Below are positions 46,330 through 57,714 of a DNA stretch of 64,000 nt, piece by piece. Origin of the DNA: Diphasiastrum complanatum (lineage: Eukaryota; Streptophyta; Lycopodiopsida; Lycopodiales; Lycopodiaceae); contig CM055104.1 in NCBI GenBank assembly GCA_029204225.1, positions 44,418,996 to 44,482,995 of the forward strand. Reading direction: 5' to 3'. The first letter of the stretch is position 1. Each line of letters starts with the position of its first letter. Made by a program: the position numbers and the translations under genes. Below the pieces are notes generated by a model that was given only the letters and a program-made list of their open reading frames with translations, did no database searches and was not told the origin of the DNA.

Positions 46330-46455
46330 TTTTTACACACACCTTCCGGGGAGAAGGTGCACGTAAAATGAATTTTACGTGCACCTGGGAAAAAAAAGGG
46401 AGCGCACCTGAAAAATTTTATGTGCACCTGGGAAAAAAAAGGGAGTGCACCGTTT
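46330..46455. repeat. Hairpin plus tandem GTGCACC repeats
   Basis: GGTGCACGTAAAA, a short centre, then TTTTACGTGCACC form a near-perfect hairpin. Two direct copies of GCACCTGGGAAAAAAAAGGG follow at about 46,381 and 46,425. It may be part of an unrecognised MITE. Confidence 0.75.
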
Positions 46456-46540
46456 TCTTCTTGAAAATGTTAAAAATGATATTATGAAAGAGGGAAGGTG
46501 GCCCTCTGAGGAAGTTATGCCCTTGGCTTAAGACCCTTCT

Positions 46541-47533
46541 TGTTGGTGCTCTCGAATAGATTAGGTGCGAAAGAAGAGACACAACTCCAACATAGAGAAA
46601 TTTACAAGATCTTTACCAAACTACAACATCAACAGAGATATTGACTTAGATCGAATGGAGGAATGTCTTGGTAGGTCTCAGAGACAACCATGAAAGGAGC
46701 GAATAATTAGGCGTTCTAGATAGCCATGCTTCCTTCAAGATTAGACATTCCGAATTGAGTGAGTGTCAATTGAGAAAGAAAATTATCAGAAAGCATTCGA
46801 AGTGCAATACACATAAGAAAATAGAGAATCTGAATTAAGCAGTTGTGAATACAACGATCAGATCACAATCCTCTGTCCAAGAATGGTTCACAATAATGGG
46901 TGCACTGTGTGCAGTTATCTTACTTAGCTAGCTACAGATTAAATGACTATCTCTATTCCTTGAATGGCTTTCACTCTCTCTAAGATCTCTGATCCTATGG
47001 AATCAGATAATTAAGACACGGGAGTTCACGTATGAACTCTAATTCACTCTTCTCCACTTGCATGTGTTCATTACATATTGTCTCATCAGTTACTCATCAT
47101 CTTTTACATAAGTTGTTGTTATGTATATATACAAGGAGCAGTTATAATGATTGCGTAGGCAACGAGCATGATACAATGCAGTTACTAAAAGGTGCTAAAG
47201 TGAACTGTGATGTGGTCTGCGTTTGGACTGGTCAGTGTAGATGACGTGGACCTCAACTCGAAGACTTTGAGTTCGTAGGTGATCGAAGAGGAGTAGTCGA
47301 AAATCTCGAACTCGAAAAGTTCGTCGTCAATCCCGCTTTTGCTCCAGCTGATTGATTGCACAGACCTTCAACTTCAGTAAGTAAGATTTCAATGTTGTCG
47401 CAAAGAGAGAGTTTGTATTTACGTAATATATTAGTGCTCAAGAATTGAGACGAACTCGAATGATTCTTGTTCCGATGATGTGAATACTAATGAGTCGAAC
47501 CATGGTGAGTTGGAGTGATGCTTAATTGCAACA
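46541..47533 (-). repeat. Copia 3' LTR, 993 bp
   Basis: In element orientation it begins TGTTGCAATTAAGC right after the purine tract CTTAAAGGGGGG and ends AGCACCAACA. That gives the TGTTG..CAACA ends typical of copia. No matching 5' LTR was seen up to 50.4 kb. Confidence 0.75.
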
Positions 47534-47546
47534 CCCCCCTTTAAGC
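47534..47546 (-). promoter_or_regulatory. Polypurine tract of the copia element
   Basis: Minus strand AGCTTAAAGGGGGG directly abuts the LTR start. Confidence 0.75.
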
Positions 47547-47561
47547 TTAACTCCTAGGATC

Positions 47562-47960
47562 CTAAATGAAATTGATCAAGCTACATAATGTAACATGCTT
47601 TTCTCTTGACAGAGGCTTAGTCAAGATATCAGCCAACATACTGGCAATAGGACAGTAACTTAATTCAACATCTTTATTCTGAACTTTCTCTCTAAGAAAA
47701 TGAAATTGAAATTCAATATGTTTAGTTCTAGAGTGAGTTCGTGGATTCCGTAGAGCAATGCAGCTCTGATTGTCGCAATAGAGTATAGTTGGATTGACTT
47801 GTAAGATCATAACATCCTGAAGCAATCTTCTGAGCTAGCTAATTTCCTTCACTACAGAGGTAGCGGCGACATATTCTGATTCTGTGGAGGACAAAGAAAT
47901 GCATTCATGCTTTCAACTATTCCATGAAATGGGTCCACCAGCTAGAAAGCAAAAATAGCT
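47562..47960 (-). pseudogene. Copia RNase H
   Basis: Reads STESEYVAATSVVKEIS, then ILYCDNQSCIALRNP, TKHIEFQFHFLREKV and the end MLADILTKPLSREKH. A TAG replaces a Trp near 47,841. It continues the RT region upstream in the same orientation. Confidence 0.9.
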
Positions 47961-48199
47961 AGAAGTGGATTTTCTCATGTCCACATTACCAGCCCAATCA
48001 GAGTCAGAATAACTACTTAATGTCAAGGCATCCTTTGTATTTCCATTATAACACAAAGCATAGTGCTTAGTGGCTTGTATGTATCTTAGTACTCTGAGTA
48101 GAGCCTTCTAGTGAGGTAGGCCGAAGTTGGACATAAACTGTGACAATGTGCTGACTGTAAATGCTAGATAAGGTCTGGTGCAGACCATGACATACATGA

Positions 48200-49100
48200 T
48201 CAATCACTGATAGGGGTAGTTGCACATCTGTTTCTTCTCTACATCAGTCTTCAGGCACATATCCTTTGACAGTTTGAATCCTGGGTCTATAGGCGAGTCT
48301 ATTGACTTGCAGTTTTTCATGCCATACCTATAGAGTACACTGGTTAGATATCTTTCTTGACTTAGTGTGATACTTCTCTTCACTATGTCTCTGGTTATCT
48401 CGATCCCCAGAAGGTAGTGCATTGGGCCTGAATCAGTCATTTCGAATTCCTTCGACAGAAGAGTCTTCGTTTCATGAAGCAACTGATTCGAATTGCTAAT
48501 GAATCAACATATAGAGCTATTATGACATAGCTTGAGACTCTGTGTTTGAGATAAACATTAGAGTCATACTTTATGTTCTTGGCCTTGAAGGACGTAACCT
48601 TCAAGTTGATAGATATAGATATCTTCTTGTATATGTTCGTTTAGAAAGGCAGTATGAACATCCATATGGTGGATCTTCGATGGCTGCGAAGGCGAATAAA
48701 GATCGAATTGACTGAAGTCTTACTACTAGACTGTATGTCTCAATGTAATCAATCTCATAGGTTTGTCCGTAACTTTGACGACTAAACGAGCTTTCCGTCT
48801 GGCTGTTGAACCATTTGGATTGAGCTTCAACTTGAAGATCCACTTAGTGTCAATAATCTTTGCATCTGCAAGACCTTTGACAAGACGTCACGTCTTGTTC
48901 TTCATCAATGAATTGTACTCAGCATGCATGACAGAATGCCAGTTGTCTGCATTCGAATTTGACAATGCTTCTGTTATTGAAGTGGGTTCATCATCACTGA
49001 TGAATGCCTGAGGGATGAAACGATTAGGTTCTTGTCGATGTCGTGCAGATCTCCGAACAATAGCTGGTTGCTGAGATGATGATTCTCCTTGTGCGACAGG
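48200..49100 (-). pseudogene. Copia reverse transcriptase, fragmented
   Basis: Recognisable blocks are KEFEMTDSGPMHYLLGIEI, then QERYLTSVLYRYGM and SPIDPGFKLS (48,204-48,482). The catalytic region reads IIALYVDSLAI instead of YVDDLxI, so Asp two is lost or frameshifted. Further up, frames with RLQSIRSLFAFAAIEDPP match the LLALAA block of copia RT. Several shifts interrupt. Confidence 0.85.
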
Positions 49101-49576
49101 GATACCTTCGATGTCCGTCGGAACAGTCGCAGGTCGAGGCTAGTCGATGGTGATGGGAGTCATTGGGACGAAGTCTTGCATTGGCTGCTTCTGCTCGAAG
49201 TCGAAGAATTTGTTTTCGAGGAAGACGACATCTCAACTAACTGAGATTCGGCTCGTTTCGACATCATAGATTTGATAGGCCTTATGTGATGTGGAGTATC
49301 CAATAAAGATACTCCTGTAGCTGACAAGGTCAAGCTTCTTTCTCAGATTAGAGGGAATATGTACATAGCAAAGATAACCGAACACTCAGAGGTCTCGTAG
49401 ACTCGGTTTGTAGCCATAGAAGCTTCGAAGGGAGTCTTTGAGTTGACTGCTTTGGTACTCGAATAGTTCTGTAGATAGCAAGCAGGCTATTGAAATAGCT
49501 TCAGCCCAAAATTTCTTGGTGAGCTGAGCATTTGACATCATCGATCATGCTGCTAATGTTCTGTTCTTCCTTTCAG

Positions 49577-50155
49577 CTACTCCATTCTGCTGTGGTGTGT
49601 AGCTAGTGGTGAACTGATGATGAATGCCGAATGATGCCAAATAGTCAAACATTTCGTTTGACAGAAACTCTCCACCACTGTTAGTACGAAGGGTCTTGAG
49701 TCGTTGACTAGTCTTTGTCTCAGCAAACTATTTGAAGTCTTTGAAACAGTTAAAAGCCTTAGACTTTTCTTGATGAACATAATGCTGGTAAATCTAGAAT
49801 AATCATCAAGAAAAGTGACAAAGAATAGTGCAGAACTCGAAGAGGAAATATTCATAGGGCCGCATAGATCACTATGTATTAATTCTAGAATGGACTTAGC
49901 TCTAGTGGCTTGTCCCTTTGGGAATCTTGATCTAGGTTGTTTGCCTAGTAAGCACATCTCACAGACATGTCGAATGTCGGTGGAGGCAACATTAAGATTT
50001 AAATCCTTGAGCATGCTATACAAGATTGATCTCATGTTTAGATGTCCTAATTTTGATGCCATAATTGGGCATTTGAAGTACTCACATTTGTGGAAAGTGC
50101 ATATTTGTGACTCAGAATCTACAAACTACCTTCTTTGTTTGTACAACGGCAAGTC
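49577..50155 (-). pseudogene. Copia integrase with GAG-pre-integrase
   Basis: From 50,062 it reads KLGHLNMRSILYSMLKDL, CEMCLLGKQPRSRFPKG (zinc finger end), then IHSDLCGPM and FFVTFLDDYSRFTSIMF of the integrase core. The core continues in shifted frames toward the E motif. The 5' end of the element (gag, 5' LTR) is missing beyond about 50,155. Confidence 0.9.
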
Positions 50156-50295
50156 GGGTCTAATCTAACTAGGAGCCTTGAGATGGCTTCCTACATTAAA
50201 CTAGCATTCTATAAACTTGTACAAAGCTTGCAAAAAACACCAAGAAATCTAAAACAGATTCACACATCATTAATAAACTACTATCATGCACAAGG

Positions 50296-50421
50296 AGGGA
50301 GTTGGAAGAGAAGGAAAAGAAGAGAGGGGAATGGAGGGAGAGAGGGGAGAGAGAGGGATTGGAGGAAGAAGAGTATAAGGAGATGGAGAGAGAGGAGAAA
50401 GAGAGAAAGAGGAGAAGGAGA
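50296..50421 (+). repeat. Long polypurine (GA-rich) tract
   Basis: About 125 bases, nearly all G and A on the plus strand, ending three bases before the copia LTR start at 50,425. Confidence 0.9.
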
Positions 50422-50824
50422 TGGTGTTGGAAATTAAGTCCATAGTTGTCTCCTTGGTGAATGACTAATTTCTATTTCAAGATTCTTATTGTACGTTTAT
50501 TGATCATTGATCTAGGGTCAGGTGAAACCAACTTTGGTTCTATGTTTGCTCATCTGATACCTGTAGGAATCATAACTTAGACAGCCAAATTATCTGAAGA
50601 ACGTCTACAACGGGCTTCCGACTAATCTCCAGCAAATAGGAACCAATCCTATCATATTTCAAATTCAGATGTTAAGTTCAATAATTTGAAGATCATTGAA
50701 GACTTGGCCATCTTCAAGAACTTCCATGAATTAGCATTGAGAACAACTCTGCAAATATACACTAAGTGTTGCAACAGTCTACAGAAATACACTAAGTGTG
50801 CAATAGTCTGTAGAAATGAACTAT

Positions 50825-51110
50825 ATTTTTAACAGTGTCGTTTTTTTCCGAAATGAAATAGTGTCGGCTTTTTTCAAAATGCTACATTTCAGCATATTTC
50901 AACAATTCAACTATTTTTCAACAGTGTCGGCTTTTCCGCATTTCCCCGAAATGCGACAGTGTCGGCTTTTTCGTACTTTCTCAAAAAATGCAACACCTGG
51001 CTTCAACTTCTTCCTTTCAACTATTTTTCAGAAGTTAACTGTTTTAAAGAATTGTCATCTTTTTGAGGGCATCTTTGCATTTTTACAGGCATTGTCGGCT
51101 TTTTCACAAA
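50825..51110. repeat. AGTGTCGGCTTTT repeat cluster
   Basis: AACAGTGTCG, AATAGTGTCGGCTTTTTT, AACAGTGTCGGCTTTT, GACAGTGTCGGCTTTTTC and a weaker GGCATTGTCGGCTTTTTC recur. The family matches 940-1,215. Confidence 0.75.
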
Positions 51111-51279
51111 ATCTCGAAGAGAGAGAATCCTGACAGTCGTCTATTTTCAACGAGGAACGTTCCAGGCACTTCCCAGAATTTGTGAAGTGAGAAAAAGCCA
51201 CTTCACATAAAATTCGAAGTGAGAGATTTGCAGCATCCTCATCCACGTCAACATTCCCTGATTCGTTGACCGTATATAC

Positions 51280-51821
51280 CAGTGTTGGATATAGGTGCCC
51301 GATTGATATCAACAATGGTATCGTAGACTCATACTTGCCCGATATATGATTTTGTGATACTACGGTCGATACCCGACTCGAGCTGGTTTTAGCTAGTCAA
51401 TGCACATATCGATACCCGAATTAGGGGCAAAACATTCGAATTTAACATGGTATCAATATGATATTCGTTTTTAGTTAGTTTCGAAATTTTACATATGTGA
51501 TAAATATTATTCATGGTGTCCCAAAGACATTGGTGGGCACCAACAAAGTATTGGCCTTTAAAATCATATGCATATTACATTTAAAGAGGTCATGCTTTTC
51601 ATTAAATGCATACTACCCTTTATAAAATGGCTAAGTATAGAAAAAAAAATTATATACTCATACCCGGGTTTATAATCGACTGCAATACCCAAGTCGGTTG
51701 ATACCAGCCACCAATTTACAAAACATATTGATATTGATACCCGAAAGGTACCAAATTTTTTTAAAAAGTATAATATCAAGACCCGGTTGGTATTAAAAAT
51801 ATCAATACCCACCCAACACTG
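51280..51821. mobile_element. hAT-type MITE, 542 bp, perfect 8-bp target duplication
   Basis: Starts CAGTGTTGG and ends CCAACACTG, a perfect 9-bp terminal inverted repeat. The similarity extends inward (GATATAGG against GGTGGGTATTGATAT). GTATATAC flanks it on both sides (51,272-51,279 and 51,822-51,829). The interior is full of GGTATC, GATACCCG and ATCGATACCCG words. There is no transposase. It inserted into the 5' LTR region of the copia element, so it is younger than that element. Confidence 0.93.
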
Positions 51822-52763
51822 GTATATACCATGTACTGTTGTCACACAAGCCAAATACTTCCAAGAACATTGTTTTAGTAATATTGGAAGAACTTCTTGA
51901 TTTTGGAACAAATTAATTTATCTATCTATCTTCTCTAGTACATGCTTGTATTCTCGAACTTAAGTTCGAGCAAATGAGCATGTGCTCAAACTTAAGTTCG
52001 ATCATAGGTCTTTGTCAAGTTTCTGCAATTGAACTTAATTTTGAGCATAGGAACTCATAAAAGAAAAGAATGGGATTTGAAATTGACCCACAATTACTAA
52101 AACAATGTTCAAGTACAACGACTTACCTAATTAGTTGACAAATATTTACTGTAATTAATACATGGATGAATTCTATAAATGGATCATCCAGGCACACTCT
52201 ACGTGATGCTCCGTCCATGAGATGAATGATTTTGAGCCTCCCAGTTACGCCGTCATTCTGGTTGTAACTGCTATTTTGTTGTGCTTCAGTGTAATATAGC
52301 AGCAACATGCTTTTCTATCTGTGTATAACATAGATGAATGCTTGTTGTGATTCGAATGCACTTCATTGCTATTTGATAACAATTGTTCAGTCACTCTGAT
52401 CAAAACATGGACATCTACGACTCCTCAGCTTCTGATCAGATGATGGCTATCTTTGATGCCTGAGGAACTTGTGCTATCGCACTCCTCGGTCAATCTATTT
52501 CAGAACTAAACTTCTAACTGAATCCATTTTTCAGTAATACTACACACAAACCATTTCTAATCTCTTCGATGGACTATACTCTTTTTTGTTTTTGTGAGTA
52601 TGAACTAGTTTATAAGATCCTGTTGGGCAACAAAATATTTAAGTTGTGATTATACTTAGCATAAACATTCTATTAGACTGTTTTTGCATCTTGCAGCCCA
52701 TTGCAATGGGAGAGCTGTTCCGCAAATATTCCTGCTCTCTTTTCCGTTTGTGTTCTTCATAGA

Positions 52764-52775
52764 TTGGTATTAGAG
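52764..52775 (+). promoter_or_regulatory. Primer-binding site (initiator Met tRNA type)
   Basis: TGGTATTAGAGC differs by one C-to-T change from TGGTATCAGAGC, the complement of the plant initiator tRNA-Met 3' end used by copia elements. Confidence 0.85.
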
Positions 52776-52829
52776 CGTAGCTCAAATAAACCGAGAGATT
52801 AAGTCTGTTCTTTTTGTATTACTATTAAC

Positions 52830-53503
52830 ATGTCTCATGTTGGTAGCTCTTCGTCTTCATCATCCAACGAAGCTAGAATCATTGACAAGTTCAATGGTTC
52901 TAACTTTTACATATGGAAGTTAAAACTTCGGATGATGTTGATAGATAGAGATCTTTGGGATGTAGTAGAAGGTGTTGACCTGAAACTAGAAGATGATGAT
53001 CAAGCATAGGCATGGAAAATCAAATATCAGAAGGCCTTAGCATGTATCACACTCAATTTGGCCGACTCTCAAATATCTTATGTTACCACGTGCAAAACCT
53101 CAAAGGATGCATTAGATTTGTTATCAAGTCTGTATGAGACTCATGATGTACCACTAGGTTGCACCTTAGAAGGAAGTTCTTTACTCTTAGCATGTTTGAT
53201 TCTACTGCCATCACTTCTCACATCAACAACTTCAAATCTTTAATGGATCAGTTATCAGTTGTAGGATGTGCTATTCAAGATGATAATGCCATTGTGATCT
53301 TGTTTTCTTCTCTTCCAAAGTCGTATGAGAACTTTGTGGTGATGATCTCCACACAACCTGACCTCACTCTTCAAAAGGTGATCGATCATCTTCTTCAAGA
53401 AGAAATGCGGAGAAAAACCAGCGGCCTGTCCATCAAAGACAAATCGCTGGTCCTATACACCAAGAAGAAAGACTATTCCAAGGACAAGAATCAAGTGCAG
53501 TAG
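52830..53503 (+). pseudogene. Copia gag
   Basis: Starts at ATG 52,830 with MSHVGSSSSSSSNEARIIDK, then FNGSNFYIWKLKLRMML, the classical copia gag opening. TAG at 53,007-53,009 is in frame, and a shift near 53,155 moves to the frame reading HLRRKFFTLSMFDSTAITSH, then LPKSYENFVVMI (UBN2 region). The zinc knuckle region near 53,540-53,600 is degenerate. Confidence 0.92.
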
Positions 53504-53638
53504 CAGCAACAACAGAAGCCTCACACTTAGTGGATCACACAAGAAGCTTTTCTACAAATATTGCAAGAGAGCCAATCATGACATCAAAGAGTGTCGTATC
53601 CAAAGAAGCAACAATAGCAGCAGCCAAATTCCTCCAAT

Positions 53639-54330
53639 GTGGTGGAATTCAAGGAGCAAGACACACATCTATTAATGGATTACAACAATGACAACGAAGA
53701 CCATGATAACTGGTATCTGGACAACAGCGCTACCCAACACATGACCTCTCACAAGGAATGGTTTACCGAGTATACAACTTACAACATAGATCAATTCATC
53801 TACCTCGGAGAATCAAGCACCCTACGCATGGAAGGCAACGGGACAGTCAAGATGGTGTTCAAAAACGATCTTTTTATTTATGTCACCAATGTTCTTCACG
53901 TACCTCAGTTGTCCTAGAACCTGTTGTCAGTCTCTAAGATAACTAATGAGGGCTACACTGTTACTTTCTCATATGAGCAGTGTACAATCTTCAATGAAGA
54001 TACTACTCTGACTACATGCACTAGAGTCGGAAATCTTTACGTACTCTCTAATTCAGTTGCATTAGCTAACATCTCTCATGGAAATTTAAACGATAATGCT
54101 ATTCTGTGGCATAGTTGATTTGGACACGTGAATACAAGGTCACTTTCCTATATGCATTGTAGTAATTTAGTTGATGAATTAAATTTTCCTTCTTCATTGG
54201 ATAGAAAATCTTTCTTTTGTGAATCATGCATCTATGGGAAGCACTCTAAAAACAAGTTTTCCAAATCACATTCCATAAAAAAAAAGCATGTATTGGATCT
54301 TGTACATAACGATCTTTGTGGTCCAATGCC
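53639..54330 (+). pseudogene. Copia protease and GAG-pre-integrase
   Basis: Reads WYLDNSATQHMTSHKEWF, where the protease motif DSGA has become DNSA, so the active site is probably lost. LHVPQLS follows, then a stop, NLLSVSKITNEGYTVTFS and ILWHS, a TGA in the HSRFGH block, and CESCIYGKHSKNKFSKS (zinc finger). It ends at LVHNDLCGPM, the first integrase motif. Confidence 0.9.
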
Positions 54331-54780
54331 AACTCTGTCCTTAGGAGATGCTCCTAATAAACATAAAGTTTACAAAGTTTATGATCCATCCACCAATGTA
54401 GTAGTTGTCTCTAGGGATATAATATTTCAAGAGCATACATACTATGATTTCAAACAACCATCGATAAACGATGCTATGCAATTTCATCCTATTTTACGTA
54501 GCATGGAATCTTCCAACGATAATGTTTCTTCTACAGAACCTGTAGCTATAGCTACAGAAGCCGAGCAACCGACAATACCTCTCATCAGACCATACCAAGC
54601 CAGCTAGAGCAGATCTGGAGAAAATAAAAAAGAAGCATCATCGCATCCTGGTCAACCAAACGTCTGCAGATCCTCACGGACTCGGACAGTTCCTGAGAGG
54701 TATACACCTCAATCATTCTAGACTTCATCAGAAGAACCGGAGAGCCTAGCCGAAACAATTAACTCCAAGGATGTTGTGAA
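54331..54780 (+). pseudogene. Copia region after integrase: core deleted
   Basis: Directly after DLCGPMPTLSLGD the frame reads APNKHKVYKVYDPSTNVVVV and SRDIIFQE, the block that normally lies about 200 residues later, downstream of the integrase catalytic core. The core with its DDE residues is therefore missing. Ser/Glu-rich linker sequence follows with two stops. Confidence 0.85.
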
Positions 54781-55770
54781 GTGACAAGAAGCTATGAGAA
54801 CAACTCACTTTTGATGAACCAGACCTGGACACTGGTCGACTTCCCCACTCACAAGAGAGTTATCAACAAAAAGTGGATATTTAAGAAGAAGATCAACTCT
54901 GATGGTTCCATTGCTAAATGGAAAGCGCGACTGGGGGCTAAAGGATTCACTCAAGTCCAAAGAGTGGATTATCAAGAAATCTTCAATCTTGTCATCAAGA
55001 TGCAGTCAAACAGGACTCTGATTGCGTTAGCAACTGAGGAAGACCTCAAAATGCACCAAATGGATGTCAAGACAACATTTCTCAACGGCAACATCGAGGA
55101 AGAGCTATATACCTTTCAACCGAAAGGATTCGAAGTCAAAGGACAAGAGCACAGAGTGTGCAAGCTACACAAAGCAATCTACGGTCTAAAATAGGTTGCA
55201 AGAGCATGGTTCGATAGAATCAACTCTTGTATCATTCAACTGGGATTTGCAAACAATTCATCTAACTATAATGTTTATTCAAAGCATATAGGCACCAATT
55301 CAGTTCACATAGCTCTTTATGTAGATGATAAGTTTATCTTGTCTAATGACACTTCTTATCTGCACACTACTAAAAGTGACCCTGTCAAAGGAATTTGACA
55401 TAACTGATTTAGGAGCTGTTCATTCTTTGCTAGAAATTCACATTACTAGAAATAGACTTCAGAAGAAGATCTATCTTAGCCAGTAGACATATCTAAAAGG
55501 CATTTTAGAAAAATTTCATATGTCTGATTGCAAACCAATTGATATTCCAATGGATCCAAGTATAGTATTGACTAAATCTACTTGTGCTGATTCTGATAGT
55601 GAAGTACTTGACATAGCGAAGTACCCTTATCATTCACTAATAGGATCTTTGATGCATGCAATGTTGTGTACTAGACCAAATTTAGCATACACTATTAGCA
55701 CGTTAAGTCAATTCATGTCTAATCCTCGTTGGAAAGCATTAAAGAGAGTGATGAGATACATTTAGGAAAG
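54781..55770 (+). pseudogene. Copia reverse transcriptase
   Basis: Contains NQTWTLVDFPTHKRVINKKW, then IAKWKARLGAKGFTQ, DVKTTFLNGNIEEELY and KLHKAIYGLK. A TAG replaces Gln of GLKQ at 55,192-55,194. ALYVDDKFIL (catalytic YVDD) follows, then KEFDITDLGAVHSLLEIHI after a shift, DIPMDPSIVL and YHSLIGSLMHAMLCTRPNLA. Confidence 0.93.
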
Positions 55771-55799
55771 TTTAGATCACATTTTATGTTATGATGGAA

Positions 55800-56298
55800 A
55801 TGCTATCAATCCACTCGCCTTGCGAGGCTACTCCGACTCAGAATGGGGAGGATCAGTCTCTTCCAAAAAATCTACCTCTAGGTTCTATTTCTATCTGGTA
55901 GAGGGACCGATTTCGTGGAACTCAAGGAAGCAAAAATTAGTTGCGCTTTTTTCGACAAAGGCAGAGTACATCTTGCAGCATGTCAAGCTTCAAGAGAAGC
56001 TGTATGGATCAAGTTACTACTTCACGACTTACATCACACTCAGTTCAATGCTGCCGCCATTCTGTGTGACAACTTGAGCTGTATTTCATTGTCACTGAAT
56101 CCTAGATTTCATGGCAAATCCAAACACATAGAAATCCAATATCATTTCATTTGGGAGAAAGTTTTCGCAGTGATCCTTCAATACTGCTCCACAACAGAAA
56201 TGGTCGCAGACATCTTCACCAAAGCGCTTTCCAAGATCAAGCATCAGAAGTTCTTCAACATGCTGAACCTGACGAAGATACCAAAACACCAACCGTGA
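55800..56298 (+). pseudogene. Copia RNase H
   Basis: Reads GYSDSEWGGSVSSKKSTS, ISWNSRKQKLVALFSTKAEYI, then after a frameshift ASREAVWIKLLLHDL, CDNLSCISLSLNPRFHGKSKH and VADIFTKALSK. It ends at 56,298, 13 bases before the 3' LTR. Confidence 0.93.
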
Positions 56299-56311
56299 CC
56301 TTAAGGATGAC

Positions 56312-56417
56312 TGTTGGAAATTAAGTCCACAATTGTCTCCTTGGTGAATGATTAATTTCTATTTCAAGATTCTTCCTGCACATTTTTTGATCATTGATCT
56401 AGGGTCAGGTGAAACCA
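56312..56417 (+). repeat. Copia 3' LTR, truncated to 106 bp
   Basis: Aligns without gaps to 50,425-50,530 (about eight mismatches) and then changes abruptly to unrelated sequence, so the rest of the LTR is lost. Confidence 0.88.
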
Positions 56418-57223
56418 TTTTTTAAGAGTGAGAGTGGAATCTCCTCATCACCCATTGGCTATTGAAGTTCCATCAGGATCACAATCTTGACCATCAAAAT
56501 TAATTTGTGTTTCTTGAGAACAAGTTGTGTTTCCTAACTTAGGAACTTTGCAAAGCTAAGTTTAAAATGTTTTATTAAACTATTAGTGCACATGGCACTT
56601 TCTAGCCTAAAGGCCCAATGTTGGACTTATATGCGTAGAATGCCAACTGGTTGCCTGATCCTAATACTTCTGACTCTTTACCACATTTATGTAGCGTTTG
56701 GGCTTATTGTAGGAGCCTGTTGCTGACTTTTGAAATATTCCATGTCACTCCCAGAATCGGACAACATTCTCTCTCGGCCAAACTGGTGCCAGTCCCATGG
56801 TAGTGCCTCTGACTATTCCTGGAGATGAGAGCATTTGGTAATGATGAGTCGCTGGCATTGTCAAAATAGTAGAGAGCATAGCTGTGGATATGTATATATA
56901 TATGTGTGTATGTATTTTTTTTTTGCTCCAGGAAAAGTGTAGATAAGAGTTTGTTTATGGAGATATAAATTTAAAAAAACCATAAAAACAATCAACAAGA
57001 TATTGAAACCTAAGAAAGGAACAATATTTAACACTTAGCACTAAAAAAATTTTACATACTACTCCTAAACCTCTAATCCTAGACATAACCTTAGACTTGA
57101 CCATAAACATAGAGCTAACCTTAAGGACCCTAATATTTTAAATCTAACCTGACCATAAAGCTTGAATCTAACATAACGATAAACCCTAAGTTAAGCTGAC
57201 CATAAATATAAACCTAACAATAT
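56418..57223. other. AT-rich flank with degenerate CCTAAC-type repeats
   Basis: 57,060-57,218 is built of loose ACCATAAA, CCTAAC and ACCCTAA words, like a decayed simple repeat. No gene is recognised. Confidence 0.55.
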
Positions 57224-57700
57224 TGTTACGTCCATGTCCAGTATGAGGGATTCGGAGTAATTCCTGACATGGATAGCCGGTCACTCCAGTGTATATGGTT
57301 ATTGGTTATGCCTCATCATTCCGGACTTGGCCTGTAAAAGATAATTAATAATCATATGAGGGCCCAGACCTATAATTGGACATAGGAGCACTTGCATGGT
57401 GTCTGACTGCTATAATGCAAGAATAATAGCTTATTATAGGCTACATGGGAATCCTAAGGGGAATATTCTCTCCTCATGAAGAGAATACATACCATGGAAA
57501 CTCGTCCATCTCCCTATTAGAATTTTAGATTCTTGAGCTAGATTTCCTCTCCTCTCTTGCATTCATTCACTATGGCATGGGTGTGAAGTGGTTAGGGAAT
57601 TGACTAGCCATTTCCTGTTGATTGGGTGGTTTTGCTCCACATGTGTTCTTTTGGTTGTTTGCAACAGGCTCTAGTCTGATCTTCATAAGGCAATGCTTAT
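57224..57700 (+). repeat. LTR of an otherwise unrecognised retrotransposon
   Basis: Begins TGTTACGTCC and ends just before a primer-binding site at 57,703. No coding domain is recognisable downstream, and no second LTR was found, so the element is a remnant or non-autonomous. Confidence 0.6.
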
Positions 57701-57702
57701 AG

Positions 57703-57714
57703 TTGTATCAGAGC
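57703..57714 (+). promoter_or_regulatory. Primer-binding site (initiator Met tRNA type)
   Basis: TTGTATCAGAGC differs by one base from TGGTATCAGAGC. Confidence 0.7.

Larger units (their letters stand above)
50425..52758 (+). repeat. Copia 5' LTR region, enlarged by insertions
   Basis: Starts TGTTGGAAATTAAGTCC; the first 106 bases match 56,312-56,417 with about eight differences and no indel. The right end is taken at CA 52,757-52,758, six bases before the primer-binding site. It contains a 29-bp tandem repeat (ATACACTAAGTGT, about 50,757-50,815), the AGTGTCGGCTTTT repeats and the MITE at 51,280. Without the MITE it would still be about 1.8 kb, long for copia. Confidence 0.75.

Noticed and set aside
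57050..57220. Possible interstitial telomere
   Set aside because: The words are loose and mixed (ACCATAAA, CCTAAC), not a regular TTTAGGG array.
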